Source of the DNA: Thermoplasmata archaeon
GTDB lineage: Archaea > Thermoplasmatota > Thermoplasmata > Thermoplasmatales > Thermoplasmataceae
DNA length: 45,468 nt
Assembly: GCA_021846695.1 (NCBI GenBank)
Contig: JAJZWN010000006.1
Coordinates: 1 to 45,468 of the forward strand
Direction: 5' to 3'
The notes beneath the pieces were generated by a model that ran no database searches, was not told the origin of the DNA, and saw only the letters and a list, made by a program, of their open reading frames with translations. The translations under genes and the position numbers were made by a program. Positions 26,474-34,735 of this stretch are shown here, in pieces (the first letter of the stretch is position 1; each line of letters starts with the position of its first letter).

Positions 26474-27664
26474 TTAAATCAGGTCTTCCAGCTGTGAAAC
26501 AAGTTCAGGATATTTCAGTTGAACTCCTTTCAATATTTCTTCAACAGATATACTTGTCATTTTCACGTCAGCAACAACGTCAACAAGCTTGTCCAGTGTC
26601 TCATCTGAAAGTGTACCCAATTTTTCCTTTGCAAACCAGTTTCTCAGATGCTTCCTCTCGAATTTGTCCTTTACCATGAGATCGTAATTCTTCATCATTT
26701 CTTCTGAAAAATCATTTTCATCAATCGCTTTCTTTGAGACCTGGGCTGCAAACTTTCCGGATATCATTCCGTTGGCTATACCGCCACCGGTAATAGGATC
26801 TATAAGCCTTGCTGCGTCTCCTATTGCAAGAAGACCCGGAAGGCTCATCTTATCCTTTACCTTATTAACTGAAACTCCGCCACTTATCTGCTGGATTATT
26901 CTACCCTTGCTATATGCAGGATGTGATTTAATCCAGGAATCAAGATAGTTTTTCACGTCAAGCCTGTCTTTCATCATTGTTATTGTTACGCCGATTCCAA
27001 CATTAGCTTCATGCGGACCCTTTGGAAATACCCAGAGGTATCCTGCTGGTGCTATAGAGCCAAGATAGAAGTCTGTGAAATCCTCATTAGAATCAACGTT
27101 TTCCATCCTGTATTCCAGTGCAGATATTATATCATTCTTCTTCAAAATAGGTGATTTTAATCCAGCCCACCTTGAGAATTCACTTTCAAATCCATCTGCT
27201 GCTATTACCATCTTTGCACGTACTTCAACTTCTTCCCCGTTGTGCCTTATCTTTGCGCCAACAACCCTGTTCCCCTCTTTTATGACAGACATAGCAGGAG
27301 ATTTTATCCATATATCTGCTCCTTCAGTTGCTGCAAGTGTGGCAATATGCTTGTCAAATTTATCTCTCTCAACAACAAATCCAACCTCATTCCCTGCACT
27401 CTCGGCGGTAAGCATAATAGGCTTTTTTTCCGACGGGCCATATATACGCGCTCCTTTGACTTCGTCTGATATCCAGTGTGCTTCCGGCTTTATATCTACT
27501 TCTGGCATCCATGCTTTTGAAATTCCTTCACCGCATCTTACCGGTGACCCTATGTCTGGCCTTTTTTCAACAAGCAACGTTTTCAATCCGTATCTTGATG
27601 CATATCTTGCAGCAGAACTTCCTGCTGGACCTGCACCTATTACAAGAACATCATAGTTTAGCAT
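26474..27664 (-). CDS. Geranylgeranyl reductase, archaeal membrane lipid saturation
   Basis: A 396-residue FAD enzyme when started at the ATG at 27664; the longer frame to 27703 lies inside ferredoxin. The FAD-binding LVIGAGPAGSSAARYA starts it, GDAARLIDPITGGGIANGM is the second flavin motif, and APAGYLWVFPKGPHEANVGIG is the PxxYxWxFP family signature. It saturates the geranylgeranyl chains of archaeal ether lipids, giving the phytanyl or biphytanyl chains needed at low pH. The Thermoplasma acidophilum homologue has a known structure. Its start overlaps the last 14 bases of ferredoxin, so translation is coupled and ferredoxin is the likely electron donor. Confidence 0.9.
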   Translation of the reverse strand: MLNYDVLVIGAGPAGSSAARYASRYGLKTLLVEKRPDIGSPVRCGEGISKAWMPEVDIKPEAHWISDEVKGARIYGPSEKKPIMLTAESAGNEVGFVVERDKFDKHIATLAATEGADIWIKSPAMSVIKEGNRVVGAKIRHNGEEVEVRAKMVIAADGFESEFSRWAGLKSPILKKNDIISALEYRMENVDSNEDFTDFYLGSIAPAGYLWVFPKGPHEANVGIGVTITMMKDRLDVKNYLDSWIKSHPAYSKGRIIQQISGGVSVNKVKDKMSLPGLLAIGDAARLIDPITGGGIANGMISGKFAAQVSKKAIDENDFSEEMMKNYDLMVKDKFERKHLRNWFAKEKLGTLSDETLDKLVDVVADVKMTSISVEEILKGVQLKYPELVSQLEDLI

Positions 27665-27860
27665 GGAACCACTCCGCTGATATTGCCCCGGTAGGGCATC
27701 CAATTACACAAAATTCGCATTTTATGCATTTATCCTCATTTATAGCTATTACGGTCTCATCTAAATTAATCGCGTCTGTGGGGCACATTCCAACGCAGGC
27801 TCCGCAATAGTCGCAAAGCCCTCTGTCCACATCCATCTCGCTCTTAACTTTCACTTCCAT
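27651..27860 (-). CDS. Two-cluster [4Fe-4S] ferredoxin
   Basis: A 69-residue ferredoxin with two clusters: CDYCGACVGMCP and CIKCEFCVIGCP, both C-x2-C-x2-C-x3-CP. It begins MEVKVKSEMDVDRGL and ends WFHAKL. It overlaps geranylgeranyl reductase by 14 bases in another frame. In Methanosarcina, a ferredoxin gene next to a geranylgeranyl reductase supplies its electrons, and the coupled layout here suggests the same. A TATA-like stretch lies near 27880-27895 on the minus strand. Confidence 0.93.
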   Translation of the reverse strand: MEVKVKSEMDVDRGLCDYCGACVGMCPTDAINLDETVIAINEDKCIKCEFCVIGCPTGAISAEWFHAKL

Positions 27861-28323
27861 AAGCGTAAAAGCTACATACCTATATCTATTTTTTGCTTTT
27901 GACTATAACAGTCAATAGTCATTAGTTCATTCCTGTTTATTATAGAATTTATTTGATTTTTCTGATACTACCTGAAGGTTTATATTATACACTGTATAAC
28001 AGTGTCAATTCTATATACCTGCTTCAGTGCATAATGCAGTTTCTATATCAAAATAACTTATAGACAATGATTATATTGCATATACCGGCAAAAATTCCTC
28101 CGGCATATAATTGTAAAGAGAGCATATTTAAATAAATGTGCAATTTACAGTTATATCTGAAAAAGATGATATTGTAGATATATATTTTACCTATCATCTG
28201 GATAATGTGATTAAAATCAATTCCAACACAACGGGTATATTTGCGAGCAGATGCTGATGAAACTAGGAGAAGAATAATTTCTACTTCTTCCAAAACCAGC
28301 CCAACTAAATGATGGAATATTTA

Positions 28324-28418
28324 AAACCAGGATTTCCATAGTTAATATAGTTTTATATTAAAAATTTTATTCGATAGAAACAATATCGAAATTTCGAGAC
28401 GAATAGATTACCTGGTTT
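28324..28418. repeat. Nested inverted repeats upstream of the RecA/KaiC gene
   Basis: AAACCAGG at 28324-28331 is the exact inverse of CCTGGTTT at 28411-28418, and the flanks stay similar for several more bases. Inside, TTCGAT (28370-28375) pairs with ATCGAA (28385-28390), and TTCG (28393-28396) pairs with CGAA (28400-28403) around AGA. The 95-base unit could be a structured RNA, an operator cluster or a very small mobile element. Confidence 0.4.
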
Positions 28419-28506
28419 ATAAACTTTATGAATCTAAAATATTTATAAGAGATTTTCTTTGATAATACAGGGTTATTTAATGATATTTATCTATGTTTTT
28501 TAAAAA

Positions 28507-28515
28507 AATTTATAT
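28507..28515 (+). promoter_or_regulatory. TATA box of the RecA/KaiC-type gene
   Basis: AATTTATAT is centred about 27 bases before the TTG at 28539, which supports that unusual start codon. Confidence 0.5.
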
Positions 28516-28538
28516 GCCTATTTGATATAGGACACCTA

Positions 28539-29681
28539 TTGATAGAACTGGATGATGATATCCTGGCGCAAATTGCCTTGCAAAAATTTCAATTTGATAT
28601 ACACAAAGTTAAGGTAGTTGGGGGAATGGCAGTTCAGGGTGCATCTGGATTAAGTTATAAATTTGATTATATAATTGCTTCAGGGGAAGATAAAATCGCC
28701 GTAAAGCTTGCAAATTCAGATATCACAACGAATGATATCATGGTTTTTAATTCCCAGGCTACAGATGCAGGCATTGCAAGAAAAATTTTAATAAGTGAAA
28801 TTGAACTTGGCGAGTACGTAAAAAAAATGTGCAACATTTACGGTATTATAATATCAGACCCACGAGAAATCGCCACACCGGATGCTTTCCGTGCAAGATT
28901 TGGAATTCCTATCCTCGATGCGAAATTATCCGGAGGGCTCAGGCCCGGGTATGTGTATATGATATCTGGCAAACCAGGTGTGGGTAAAACAACACTCTCA
29001 AGTACCTTTCTCTCATACGGTGCCAGTATCGGTGAAAAGGGTTTGATGATACTTACCGATACTTTCCCTGACCAATTTATTGATAATATACGTACAATGA
29101 ATATCGGATTTGCAGAAGCATACAAAGATAGAAAAATAGAGGTAATGGAGATTTCCGACCAGATACGGTCAATGAAATCTGATATATCGCAGGGAAAAGC
29201 AGATTCCAGAAAATTTATCACAAAACTGGTCACAGAATTAAAGAAAATTATTATTTCCAAAGATATTAAGCGAGTTGTTATAGACCCGATAACGCTTCTT
29301 ATTATACCTGATGATGATTTTGTTAACCTCCTCTTAAATAGCATGGCGATCAAAGGAGTCACAATATTAATTACAAGTGGTTTGAGGAATAGCAATTTAA
29401 GCATTTTTGGCATTGAAGAATATTACACCACAGGCATTATAAAACTTGAATATAGACCGCAGAATGATATAAGTACCAGAACCGGAAGCATAATAAAAAT
29501 GAGGGGCACTGCCTTCGATCCAAATCCATTTGACTTTAAAATTACTGCGGACGGCATAGTGCCTTTGAGCAATCTTAAAATGCCAGAACCGGAAGCAACA
29601 AAATCAAATCGGGAAGCTATTGAAGGCAACTCACCAGAAAATCCGTCTTCAGATGACAGCCTGTTTAGAAGTATAAGGTGA
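28539..29681 (+). CDS. RecA/KaiC-type ATPase with N-terminal nuclease-like domain
   Basis: A 380-residue protein with a TTG start. Residues 8-105 look like a restriction-endonuclease-type alpha/beta domain: GASGLSYKFDYIIASGEDKIAVKLANSDIT has an Asp at 43 and a Lys at 56, but the residue two before the Lys is Ala instead of the usual Glu or Gln, so it may not cut DNA. Residues about 118-345 are a single KaiC/RadA-like ATPase with Walker A SGKPGVGKTT (about 143-152) and Walker B RVVIDPITLLI. The last 35 residues are polar and probably disordered. Role unknown; ATP-driven oligomerisation with nucleic-acid sensing is one possibility. The glycosyltransferase starts 37 bases downstream in the same direction. 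Confidence 0.75.
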   Translation: MIELDDDILAQIALQKFQFDIHKVKVVGGMAVQGASGLSYKFDYIIASGEDKIAVKLANSDITTNDIMVFNSQATDAGIARKILISEIELGEYVKKMCNIYGIIISDPREIATPDAFRARFGIPILDAKLSGGLRPGYVYMISGKPGVGKTTLSSTFLSYGASIGEKGLMILTDTFPDQFIDNIRTMNIGFAEAYKDRKIEVMEISDQIRSMKSDISQGKADSRKFITKLVTELKKIIISKDIKRVVIDPITLLIIPDDDFVNLLLNSMAIKGVTILITSGLRNSNLSIFGIEEYYTTGIIKLEYRPQNDISTRTGSIIKMRGTAFDPNPFDFKITADGIVPLSNLKMPEPEATKSNREAIEGNSPENPSSDDSLFRSIR

Positions 29682-29718
29682 TAATCTGGGCAGACGAACT
29701 GTAATTTTTGTAAATATA

Positions 29719-31215
29719 ATGAGTATACTCTCTATAGTTTTCATAATCATCGGTATTGCTTCAGCTTTATATTCGGCATTGATTTTAAAGAATGGCACTA
29801 CTTTTGATTATATATTCACCGCTTGGTTCTGGATTGCAAGTGTGTTTTTCGGAATTCAGAGTGTAACATACTTTCTATCCTTCCACCGCAGTGTTACTGA
29901 ATATACAGATACAATACATGATTCTTATGTACCGGGGCTTCGTGGCAAAGTAGCTGTCCTTGTACCCATTTTCAATGAAGAAGAGGAAATGGTAATTACT
30001 AATCTGGTAGCCATTTATTCCAACGCGGGAGAAGACTCTGATATATATGTCCTTGATGATTCAACACGTGGCGATTCTGCTCCTATAATAGATTTATGCC
30101 GGAAACTGGGGATGAAATACATACACCGTGAAAATAGAAGTGGATACAAGGCCGGTGCATTGAATAATGTCCTTAAAACACTGGAAGTACCATATGTTGC
30201 AGTAATAGATATAGACCAGACGCCGGCTCCTGATTTTCTACGGGAGACTACAGCTTTGCTGGCAAAGGATCCAAAAATAGGGTTTATCCAGGTTCCACAG
30301 GTATACTCAAATACTGATTCAAGCATCCTAGCAGAGATAGCACAGGCCCAGCAATTCATATTTTATGACATACTCACGGAAGGTAAAAGTGTAGCAGGCA
30401 CATTATTCTCCTGTGGCACAAATGTAGTGTATAATCTAGATGCATTGAAGTCAGTAGGTTATTTCGATGAGAATAACATAGTTGAAGATATAGCCACATC
30501 TGTTAACATGGCAATAAATGGATGGACCGGTGTATATTACAATAAAAAGTTAGTGTTTGGGCGGGCTCCGGTAACGATGCAGGGATACATTAATCAGCAA
30601 TGGAGATGGATGTACGGTTCGCTGTCTTTAATGCCAAAAATTGTCAAAAAAATCCTTTTAAGCAAAAAATTCTCGCCGAAACAGAAATTAGACTGGTTTG
30701 CAACATCAACATGGTATATCTTCGGCTGGTTTTATCTAATTTTCCTCCTTTCTCCGATACTTGAAATTGTTGGAATACGGGTTCTGACAATAAACAATCT
30801 TCTTTACCTTCTTGCCTGGTTGCCATATACTATACTTCTCATGACAACATTTACCCTTTCCCAGGTATCTAAAAAGGCACCATTAAGGTTTGTCTTCTAT
30901 AATATGGCCGCAAATCTCCTGATATTCCCGCTGAGCATTTCTACTTCAATCAGTGTGTTACTGAAAAAATCCAAACCATTTACAACAGCCAGAACAGGCG
31001 GAAACATTCCTCTGTACCGTTTCTGGCCACAGTTCACAATTCTAATCCTCCTGCCTCTTGCTGCAATTTATCTCATTTTACAGCACAACACTTTTTCATA
31101 TATTACTGCGTTCTGGGCGTTTTTTCAGTTCACACTTCTCATGCCGGTATTCTGGTTAAATAAAACCCCGCGTGCATCATCAATGGATGATCCTGCCTTT
31201 AAAAACTCTATGTAG
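29719..31215 (+). CDS. Cellulose synthase-like membrane glycosyltransferase (GT2)
   Basis: A 498-residue protein. Two N-terminal helices precede a GT-A domain with AVLVPIFNEEEEM, VLDDST, IDIDQ (DxD-type metal site), NIVEDIATS and the QxxRW motif in INQQWRWMYG. Five or so transmembrane helices follow, giving the BcsA-like order. It probably extrudes or attaches a beta-linked polysaccharide at the membrane, with product unknown. It lies 37 bases after the ATPase gene and may share its transcript. This is the second polymerising GT2 in the window; the one at 9289 is a different subtype. Confidence 0.85.
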   Translation: MSILSIVFIIIGIASALYSALILKNGTTFDYIFTAWFWIASVFFGIQSVTYFLSFHRSVTEYTDTIHDSYVPGLRGKVAVLVPIFNEEEEMVITNLVAIYSNAGEDSDIYVLDDSTRGDSAPIIDLCRKLGMKYIHRENRSGYKAGALNNVLKTLEVPYVAVIDIDQTPAPDFLRETTALLAKDPKIGFIQVPQVYSNTDSSILAEIAQAQQFIFYDILTEGKSVAGTLFSCGTNVVYNLDALKSVGYFDENNIVEDIATSVNMAINGWTGVYYNKKLVFGRAPVTMQGYINQQWRWMYGSLSLMPKIVKKILLSKKFSPKQKLDWFATSTWYIFGWFYLIFLLSPILEIVGIRVLTINNLLYLLAWLPYTILLMTTFTLSQVSKKAPLRFVFYNMAANLLIFPLSISTSISVLLKKSKPFTTARTGGNIPLYRFWPQFTILILLPLAAIYLILQHNTFSYITAFWAFFQFTLLMPVFWLNKTPRASSMDDPAFKNSM

Positions 31216-31302
31216 GTTTGTATTCATTTAATTTGGCGGATTCCAGAAGCGTTTACATGATAAAGCAATTTTAAGGCTTATGATTTAGCAATTAAAAGAA
31301 TA

Positions 31303-31310
31303 TTTTTATA
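31303..31310 (+). promoter_or_regulatory. TATA-like box upstream of the 31333 gene
   Basis: TTTTTATA lies about 23-30 bases before the ATG at 31333. A second candidate, TTTATATG, is nearer but too close for the usual spacing. Confidence 0.4.
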
Positions 31311-31332
31311 GATTTATATGTTATAGAAATTA

Positions 31333-32271
31333 ATGAAACCGGTAAATTTTGATCTGAAGCTTTCAAAATATTTTGATATTTCTATAAATTTTAACTCCCG
31401 GCAAATAGCATTGTTCCGTGCAACCGGGTATAATAGTGCTGGCTGCCTTATTAGGGATGGCCATGATTTCCTTTTTAATCTTTTTATCCCGAAAACAGAT
31501 GATATTACAGCCTTAAAACCCTTCTTTCAACTGGTTGATATAGAAGAGAAGGCGCGTTATTATTTTTACAGTGAAAAAATTCAAGACCCCTACTTATCAG
31601 GATTTTTAGGAGACCTTGATAGCATAAACGGGCTGGTAATCAGCTATGCCGGTATTGAATCTGGCAAATTAAAATTACAAGGTTTTATGCATACAAACTC
31701 TGAGACAGATTTTTCTAATTTATTGAGCAAGTATAACTATATGCAGGTAAACATTGAAAAACTAACCTTTAAACCCTCCATGGGCTTTTATAATTTTATG
31801 AAGAATATGGAGATTCCGCTTAAAAGTATCACCATAAGCCTTCCCATGTCCGAATTTTCGCAGTACCAGATTATCAAAGTATTGAAAGGCACTAATACAG
31901 TAATTCAGTACGTAGACAATATCACCAAGGGGGGGAAGTTCAGAATTATCCTTTATTCTGATAGTAATCTGGGTAATGTTGAAGGCATTAAAGTTATATC
32001 AGACATTGACCACATATATGAAACCAGTATAGATGAAAGTATATTGGTGTTGTTTGCATCAAACATCATAAAGAATAATATAACATCAAATTTTACATTT
32101 ATGTATGAAAGTGAAGATAAGCTATTATTAAATTTTATCGTTCCAGAATTCATGGCAAAAGAATACTTTAGGCTGATAGTAGATACTGAAATAGATTTAA
32201 AAAATTTTGAATGGGTTACTCTGGAATCCTATGGAGATTTAGACAATTTTGAACGGTTATTTAATCAGTGA
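31333..32271 (+). CDS. Unrecognised protein of 312 residues
   Basis: I recognise no family. It is soluble, with no signal peptide or membrane helix. Mixed alpha/beta composition, several beta-rich segments (for example SITISLPMSEFSQYQIIKVL and FRIILYSDSN) and a last half ending in FEWVTLESYGDLDNFERLFNQ. The N-terminal half reads like a small ligand-binding or sensor domain, and a helix-turn-helix is not visible, which argues against the bat/bacterio-opsin activator type that the length first suggests. It follows the glycosyltransferase by 117 bases in the same direction and precedes the insertion-sequence remnants. It is a candidate regulator or cofactor of the two upstream genes, on position alone. 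Confidence 0.6.
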   Translation: MKPVNFDLKLSKYFDISINFNSRQIALFRATGYNSAGCLIRDGHDFLFNLFIPKTDDITALKPFFQLVDIEEKARYYFYSEKIQDPYLSGFLGDLDSINGLVISYAGIESGKLKLQGFMHTNSETDFSNLLSKYNYMQVNIEKLTFKPSMGFYNFMKNMEIPLKSITISLPMSEFSQYQIIKVLKGTNTVIQYVDNITKGGKFRIILYSDSNLGNVEGIKVISDIDHIYETSIDESILVLFASNIIKNNITSNFTFMYESEDKLLLNFIVPEFMAKEYFRLIVDTEIDLKNFEWVTLESYGDLDNFERLFNQ

Positions 32272-32418
32272 TAGTATACATGCCCCTTATTGTAAAATCA
32301 ATTATCAACCTGAGCCAATATATGATAGAAAGTGGCATGTCCCTGAATGATGATATAAAGCCACACGATAGTGGTAATCATACATTAACAGAATATATAA
32401 TAGCAGCCGGGGAGGATC

Positions 32419-32506
32419 ATGGCATATAATGTTGGAAGAAGAGAATGGAACATAGAAGAGAAACTTGCAATAATTAAATAGATTGGAAATGCAGAAAGTA
32501 TTCACC
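32419..32506 (+). pseudogene. 5' part of an IS3-type OrfA-like transposase, broken
   Basis: An ATG at 32419 follows GGAGG at 32411-32415. The frame reads MAYNVGRREWNIEEKLAIIK, then a TAG stop (32479-32481), then IGNAESIH up to 32506. The RR-x-W-x-x-EEKLAI start is typical of the helix-turn-helix of IS3-type OrfA transposase subunits. The frame is cut at 32507 by the IS605 remnant and can be continued at 32900 (see the later entry). The stop codon makes this a pseudogene. Confidence 0.55.
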
Positions 32507-32897
32507 GACATACTCCCACTGCTAAAGTGTGGTTCCTACTTTTCCTTATGATTAGTCTTCATCCCTCACAGTCCGGACGGTTTTGCAGGAACCAGTTGTT
32601 GAGTTTTAAGGTAGCTACCGGTTATGATGTTGCCTCTCCAGGGGTGTCAGTGTTCCCTTTGTACGCATCTCTGTCTACATGCAATTTGAATATGCCTTTT
32701 GCCTGAGGCATGCTGTACCGGGGGACAGAGGCGTTTCAAACCAGTTACACAAGTCCTAACGGATCAATGATATACTCAGGATTTACTGGCATAACTTGCT
32801 TAAAAGTAGTATAATGCCTCAGTATTGATATTTTATAAATATATAGAATTTACACATTCATCCTACAGCTGAAACAGTGGGCTTTCTGCTACGGGAT
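32507..32897 (-). mobile_element. Decayed IS200/IS605-family TnpB element
   Basis: A 391-base unit on the minus strand. Its left (plus) edge GACATACTCC and its right edge CTGCTACGGGAT are the two edges of the solo copy at 21237-21280. Near each edge is a hairpin: CCACTGCTAAAGTGTGG at 32516-32532 and CCTACAGCTGAAACAGTGGG at 32862-32881. Inside is a broken tnpB C-terminal region (32622-32819). Most of tnpB and any tnpA are lost. No target duplication is seen, as expected for this family. Confidence 0.65.
32622..32819 (-). pseudogene. tnpB C-terminal remnant
   Basis: On the minus strand one frame reads FKQVMPVNPEYI, then two stop codons, then SVPRYSMPQAKGIFKLHVDRD and GNTDTPGEATS before a final stop at 32622-32624. 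The VNPEY, KGIFK-x-H and DRD pieces match the TnpB zinc-ribbon region (normally V-x-P-x-x-T-S ... F-x-C ... DRD). The cysteines are lost. It is a decayed fragment of a TnpB nuclease. Confidence 0.55.
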
Positions 32898-32899
32898 AA

Positions 32900-33055
32900 T
32901 GTGAATGCAGGATAAATAAAAAGAGTTATGCTGTATTTAGATTGGATAGCATTAGGCCTGATGCTGCAAGGATAGGTACTGATATAAGAAAGATGAAGGC
33001 TGGAAATAAAAAGCTTAAGAAAATGCTTGCAGAGAAGGGGCTGAATAATTCATGA
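32900..33055 (+). pseudogene. 3' part of the broken IS3-type OrfA-like transposase
   Basis: The frame from 32900 reads CECRINKKSYAVFRL and later AGNKKLKKMLAEKGLNNS before TGA at 33053. A helix after a CR-x-N motif, then the N-K-x-LKKMLAEK coil, is the order seen after the helix-turn-helix of IS3-type OrfA proteins. No start codon or ribosome site lies here. If 32507-32897 is removed, this frame is continuous with the fragment at 32419 (CAA at the joint, then TGT at 32900). Confidence 0.5.
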
Positions 33056-33297
33056 TTAATTAACCTTAAAGATGGTGTACTTACACAATATATAGAACAG
33101 AAAATTCCGTAACCTCCTATGTTGATTAAGCATGAACAATTGTTTATATATTGCAGGATAAAAAGAAAACATGATTTAATAATTCAAGGCCGTGATTTAT
33201 AACAATGTAAACGTTTTGACACATAATGTATGCTAATGCTTAACAATTTCTGATATATTTTTGTCAATGTTTATATGTAATTAAAAATTATATCCGA
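33056..33297. other. Rest of the mobile-element graveyard and permease promoter
   Basis: Reading past the TGA at 33053 gives LINLKDGVLTQYIEQK and a stop, possibly more of the same transposase. Nothing else is recognisable before the permease promoter at 33270-33277. Likewise 32272-32418 shows no gene. Confidence 0.45.
33270..33277 (+). promoter_or_regulatory. TATA box of the 33298 permease
   Basis: TTTATATG is centred about 25 bases before the ATG at 33298. Confidence 0.55.
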
Positions 33298-34728
33298 ATG
33301 GATAATAATGAACCTGTACTCGAATCTAAATTTCAACTGAAAAAAGGAGCAGTGGGCAAATGGCATGCTGTTTTTCAGGCATATACACATGTTGCACCTT
33401 CCGGTGATATCGGAATATTGCTTACCGGCGTTGCACTTTTTGCACTTGGAGCATCGCCGCTGGCTGTGTTGTTATCATGGGTCATTTACCTTTTAATGGT
33501 TAATACAAATTATAGATTTAGCCAGAGAGTTTCACATGCTGGAGGGTATTATGCAATCGGCGGACATGGAATGGGGGGCTTTTACGGGTTTATGAATGGC
33601 TGGATTTACCTTCTTGACGAAATGATAATTTATCCAAGTTTCGGCCTTCTTGGTTTTGCTTCAGTCATATTTCTATTGAGCCCTGCAATATCTTCAATAC
33701 CATTCATCTGGGTGCCATTGATACTTATTCCCTTCGCAACCGGCTTGTTGTTTAACTATTTCGGCATAAAGCCCTCCCTGGTCTATCTACTTATTACCGC
33801 CACGGTTGAGGTCATATTCCTTCTGTCAACAAGCTGGTATATTATATTTACAATGGGGCCTGCAAATACTTTAAGCGTGTTTTCCCTTTCAGGGATTAAT
33901 GTAATTCCATTCATCTTCGCGTTATTATATGGTATTGAAGCTTATGGGGGGCTCGGTACAGTTATAGGCATCAGTGAGGAAACAAAACAGTCCAAATTCA
34001 ATATTCCAAGGGCCATAATAATAGCGGCCATACTGGCGGGCGCAACACTTATATCAGCTATGTATGCACTGACAATTGCATGGGGGCCGACCAGCATGAC
34101 CAGCTATGCAACATCGCCTGATCCTGGATTAATTATATGGCATAGATTTTTCGGGCTTCCGGGAGAGATAATACTCCTGTTCTTCATACTTAATGGCTAT
34201 ATTGCATATACTGTTGCGAATCCTATAGTGCAGTCCAGAGTTATCTATGCCATGGCACGTGATGGAGTTTTTCCCCGGTGGTTCGCAGTTACCCATAAAA
34301 AATATAAAACACCATACCGTGCGGTCATTCTCGTTTCAATTATAGCACTTATTGTTTCCATGGGATTGTCATTTCCATTCGGCCCATTTGACGCTGCAAT
34401 TATAACAGGGGCCATGGCAGGGATCGGCCTGGTATCGGCACATGCAATGTCAAGCCTGGCTTATATAAGATATGCAAGGAAAGACAATAAAATTAAGTAT
34501 AGTATTGTCAAGGATGCAATAATACCAGTAGCCTCGCTTATAATTCTAATTCCAATTATAGCATTTGCATTTGATGAACTGACGTGGCCCTATATACTAT
34601 CGCCTATTCTGGCTGGATTATGGGTTCTGGGTGCATTTATATTTGGATTATACCTGTATAAAAATAAGAGAAAAGACCTGGAGAATGCCGGGTCAGAAGA
34701 TTTTTCAGAGGTGATTACCACAGATTAA
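33298..34728 (+). CDS. APC-family amino acid permease
   Basis: A 476-residue membrane protein with about 12 helices. The first helix region AVFQAYTHVAPSGDIGILL and the loop VIGISEETKQSKFNIPRAI are APC hallmarks. It is a paralogue of the permease at 710-2155 and shares its order of SIPFIWVPL, YFGIKPSLVYLL and SEE motifs. The substrate is unknown. It sits directly downstream of the insertion-sequence remnants with its own promoter, so it escaped disruption. It stops seven bases before the convergent aldehyde dehydrogenase gene. Confidence 0.86.
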   Translation: MDNNEPVLESKFQLKKGAVGKWHAVFQAYTHVAPSGDIGILLTGVALFALGASPLAVLLSWVIYLLMVNTNYRFSQRVSHAGGYYAIGGHGMGGFYGFMNGWIYLLDEMIIYPSFGLLGFASVIFLLSPAISSIPFIWVPLILIPFATGLLFNYFGIKPSLVYLLITATVEVIFLLSTSWYIIFTMGPANTLSVFSLSGINVIPFIFALLYGIEAYGGLGTVIGISEETKQSKFNIPRAIIIAAILAGATLISAMYALTIAWGPTSMTSYATSPDPGLIIWHRFFGLPGEIILLFFILNGYIAYTVANPIVQSRVIYAMARDGVFPRWFAVTHKKYKTPYRAVILVSIIALIVSMGLSFPFGPFDAAIITGAMAGIGLVSAHAMSSLAYIRYARKDNKIKYSIVKDAIIPVASLIILIPIIAFAFDELTWPYILSPILAGLWVLGAFIFGLYLYKNKRKDLENAGSEDFSEVITTD

Positions 34729-34735
34729 TATATTA

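Larger units (their letters stand above)
27861..28538. other. 678-base intergenic region without a supported gene
   Basis: Open frames in this stretch are short and lack recognisable domains. At 28138-28257 there is a GTG-started frame of 39 codons right after a TATA-like ATATTTAAATAAA, too weak to call a gene. The right third holds nested inverted repeats at 28324-28418, listed separately, and then the promoter of the RecA-type ATPase. Divergent promoters for ferredoxin and the ATPase lie at the two edges. Confidence 0.55.

Noticed and set aside
27075..27656. Open frame of 193 codons on the plus strand
   Set aside because: It is a mirror of the geranylgeranyl reductase gene, which has clear motifs on the other strand.
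28138..28257. GTG-started 39-codon frame after ATATTTAAATAAA
   Set aside because: Too short and too close to the TATA-like motif; no relatives recognised. Mentioned within the intergenic entry only.
28048..28293. Open frame of 81 codons on the minus strand in the 27861-28538 gap
   Set aside because: No family match and no good promoter; the hydrophobic runs reflect AT-rich DNA.
32305..32511. Open frame of 68 codons on the minus strand
   Set aside because: It overlaps the OrfA-like fragment and crosses the element edge, and has no recognisable content.
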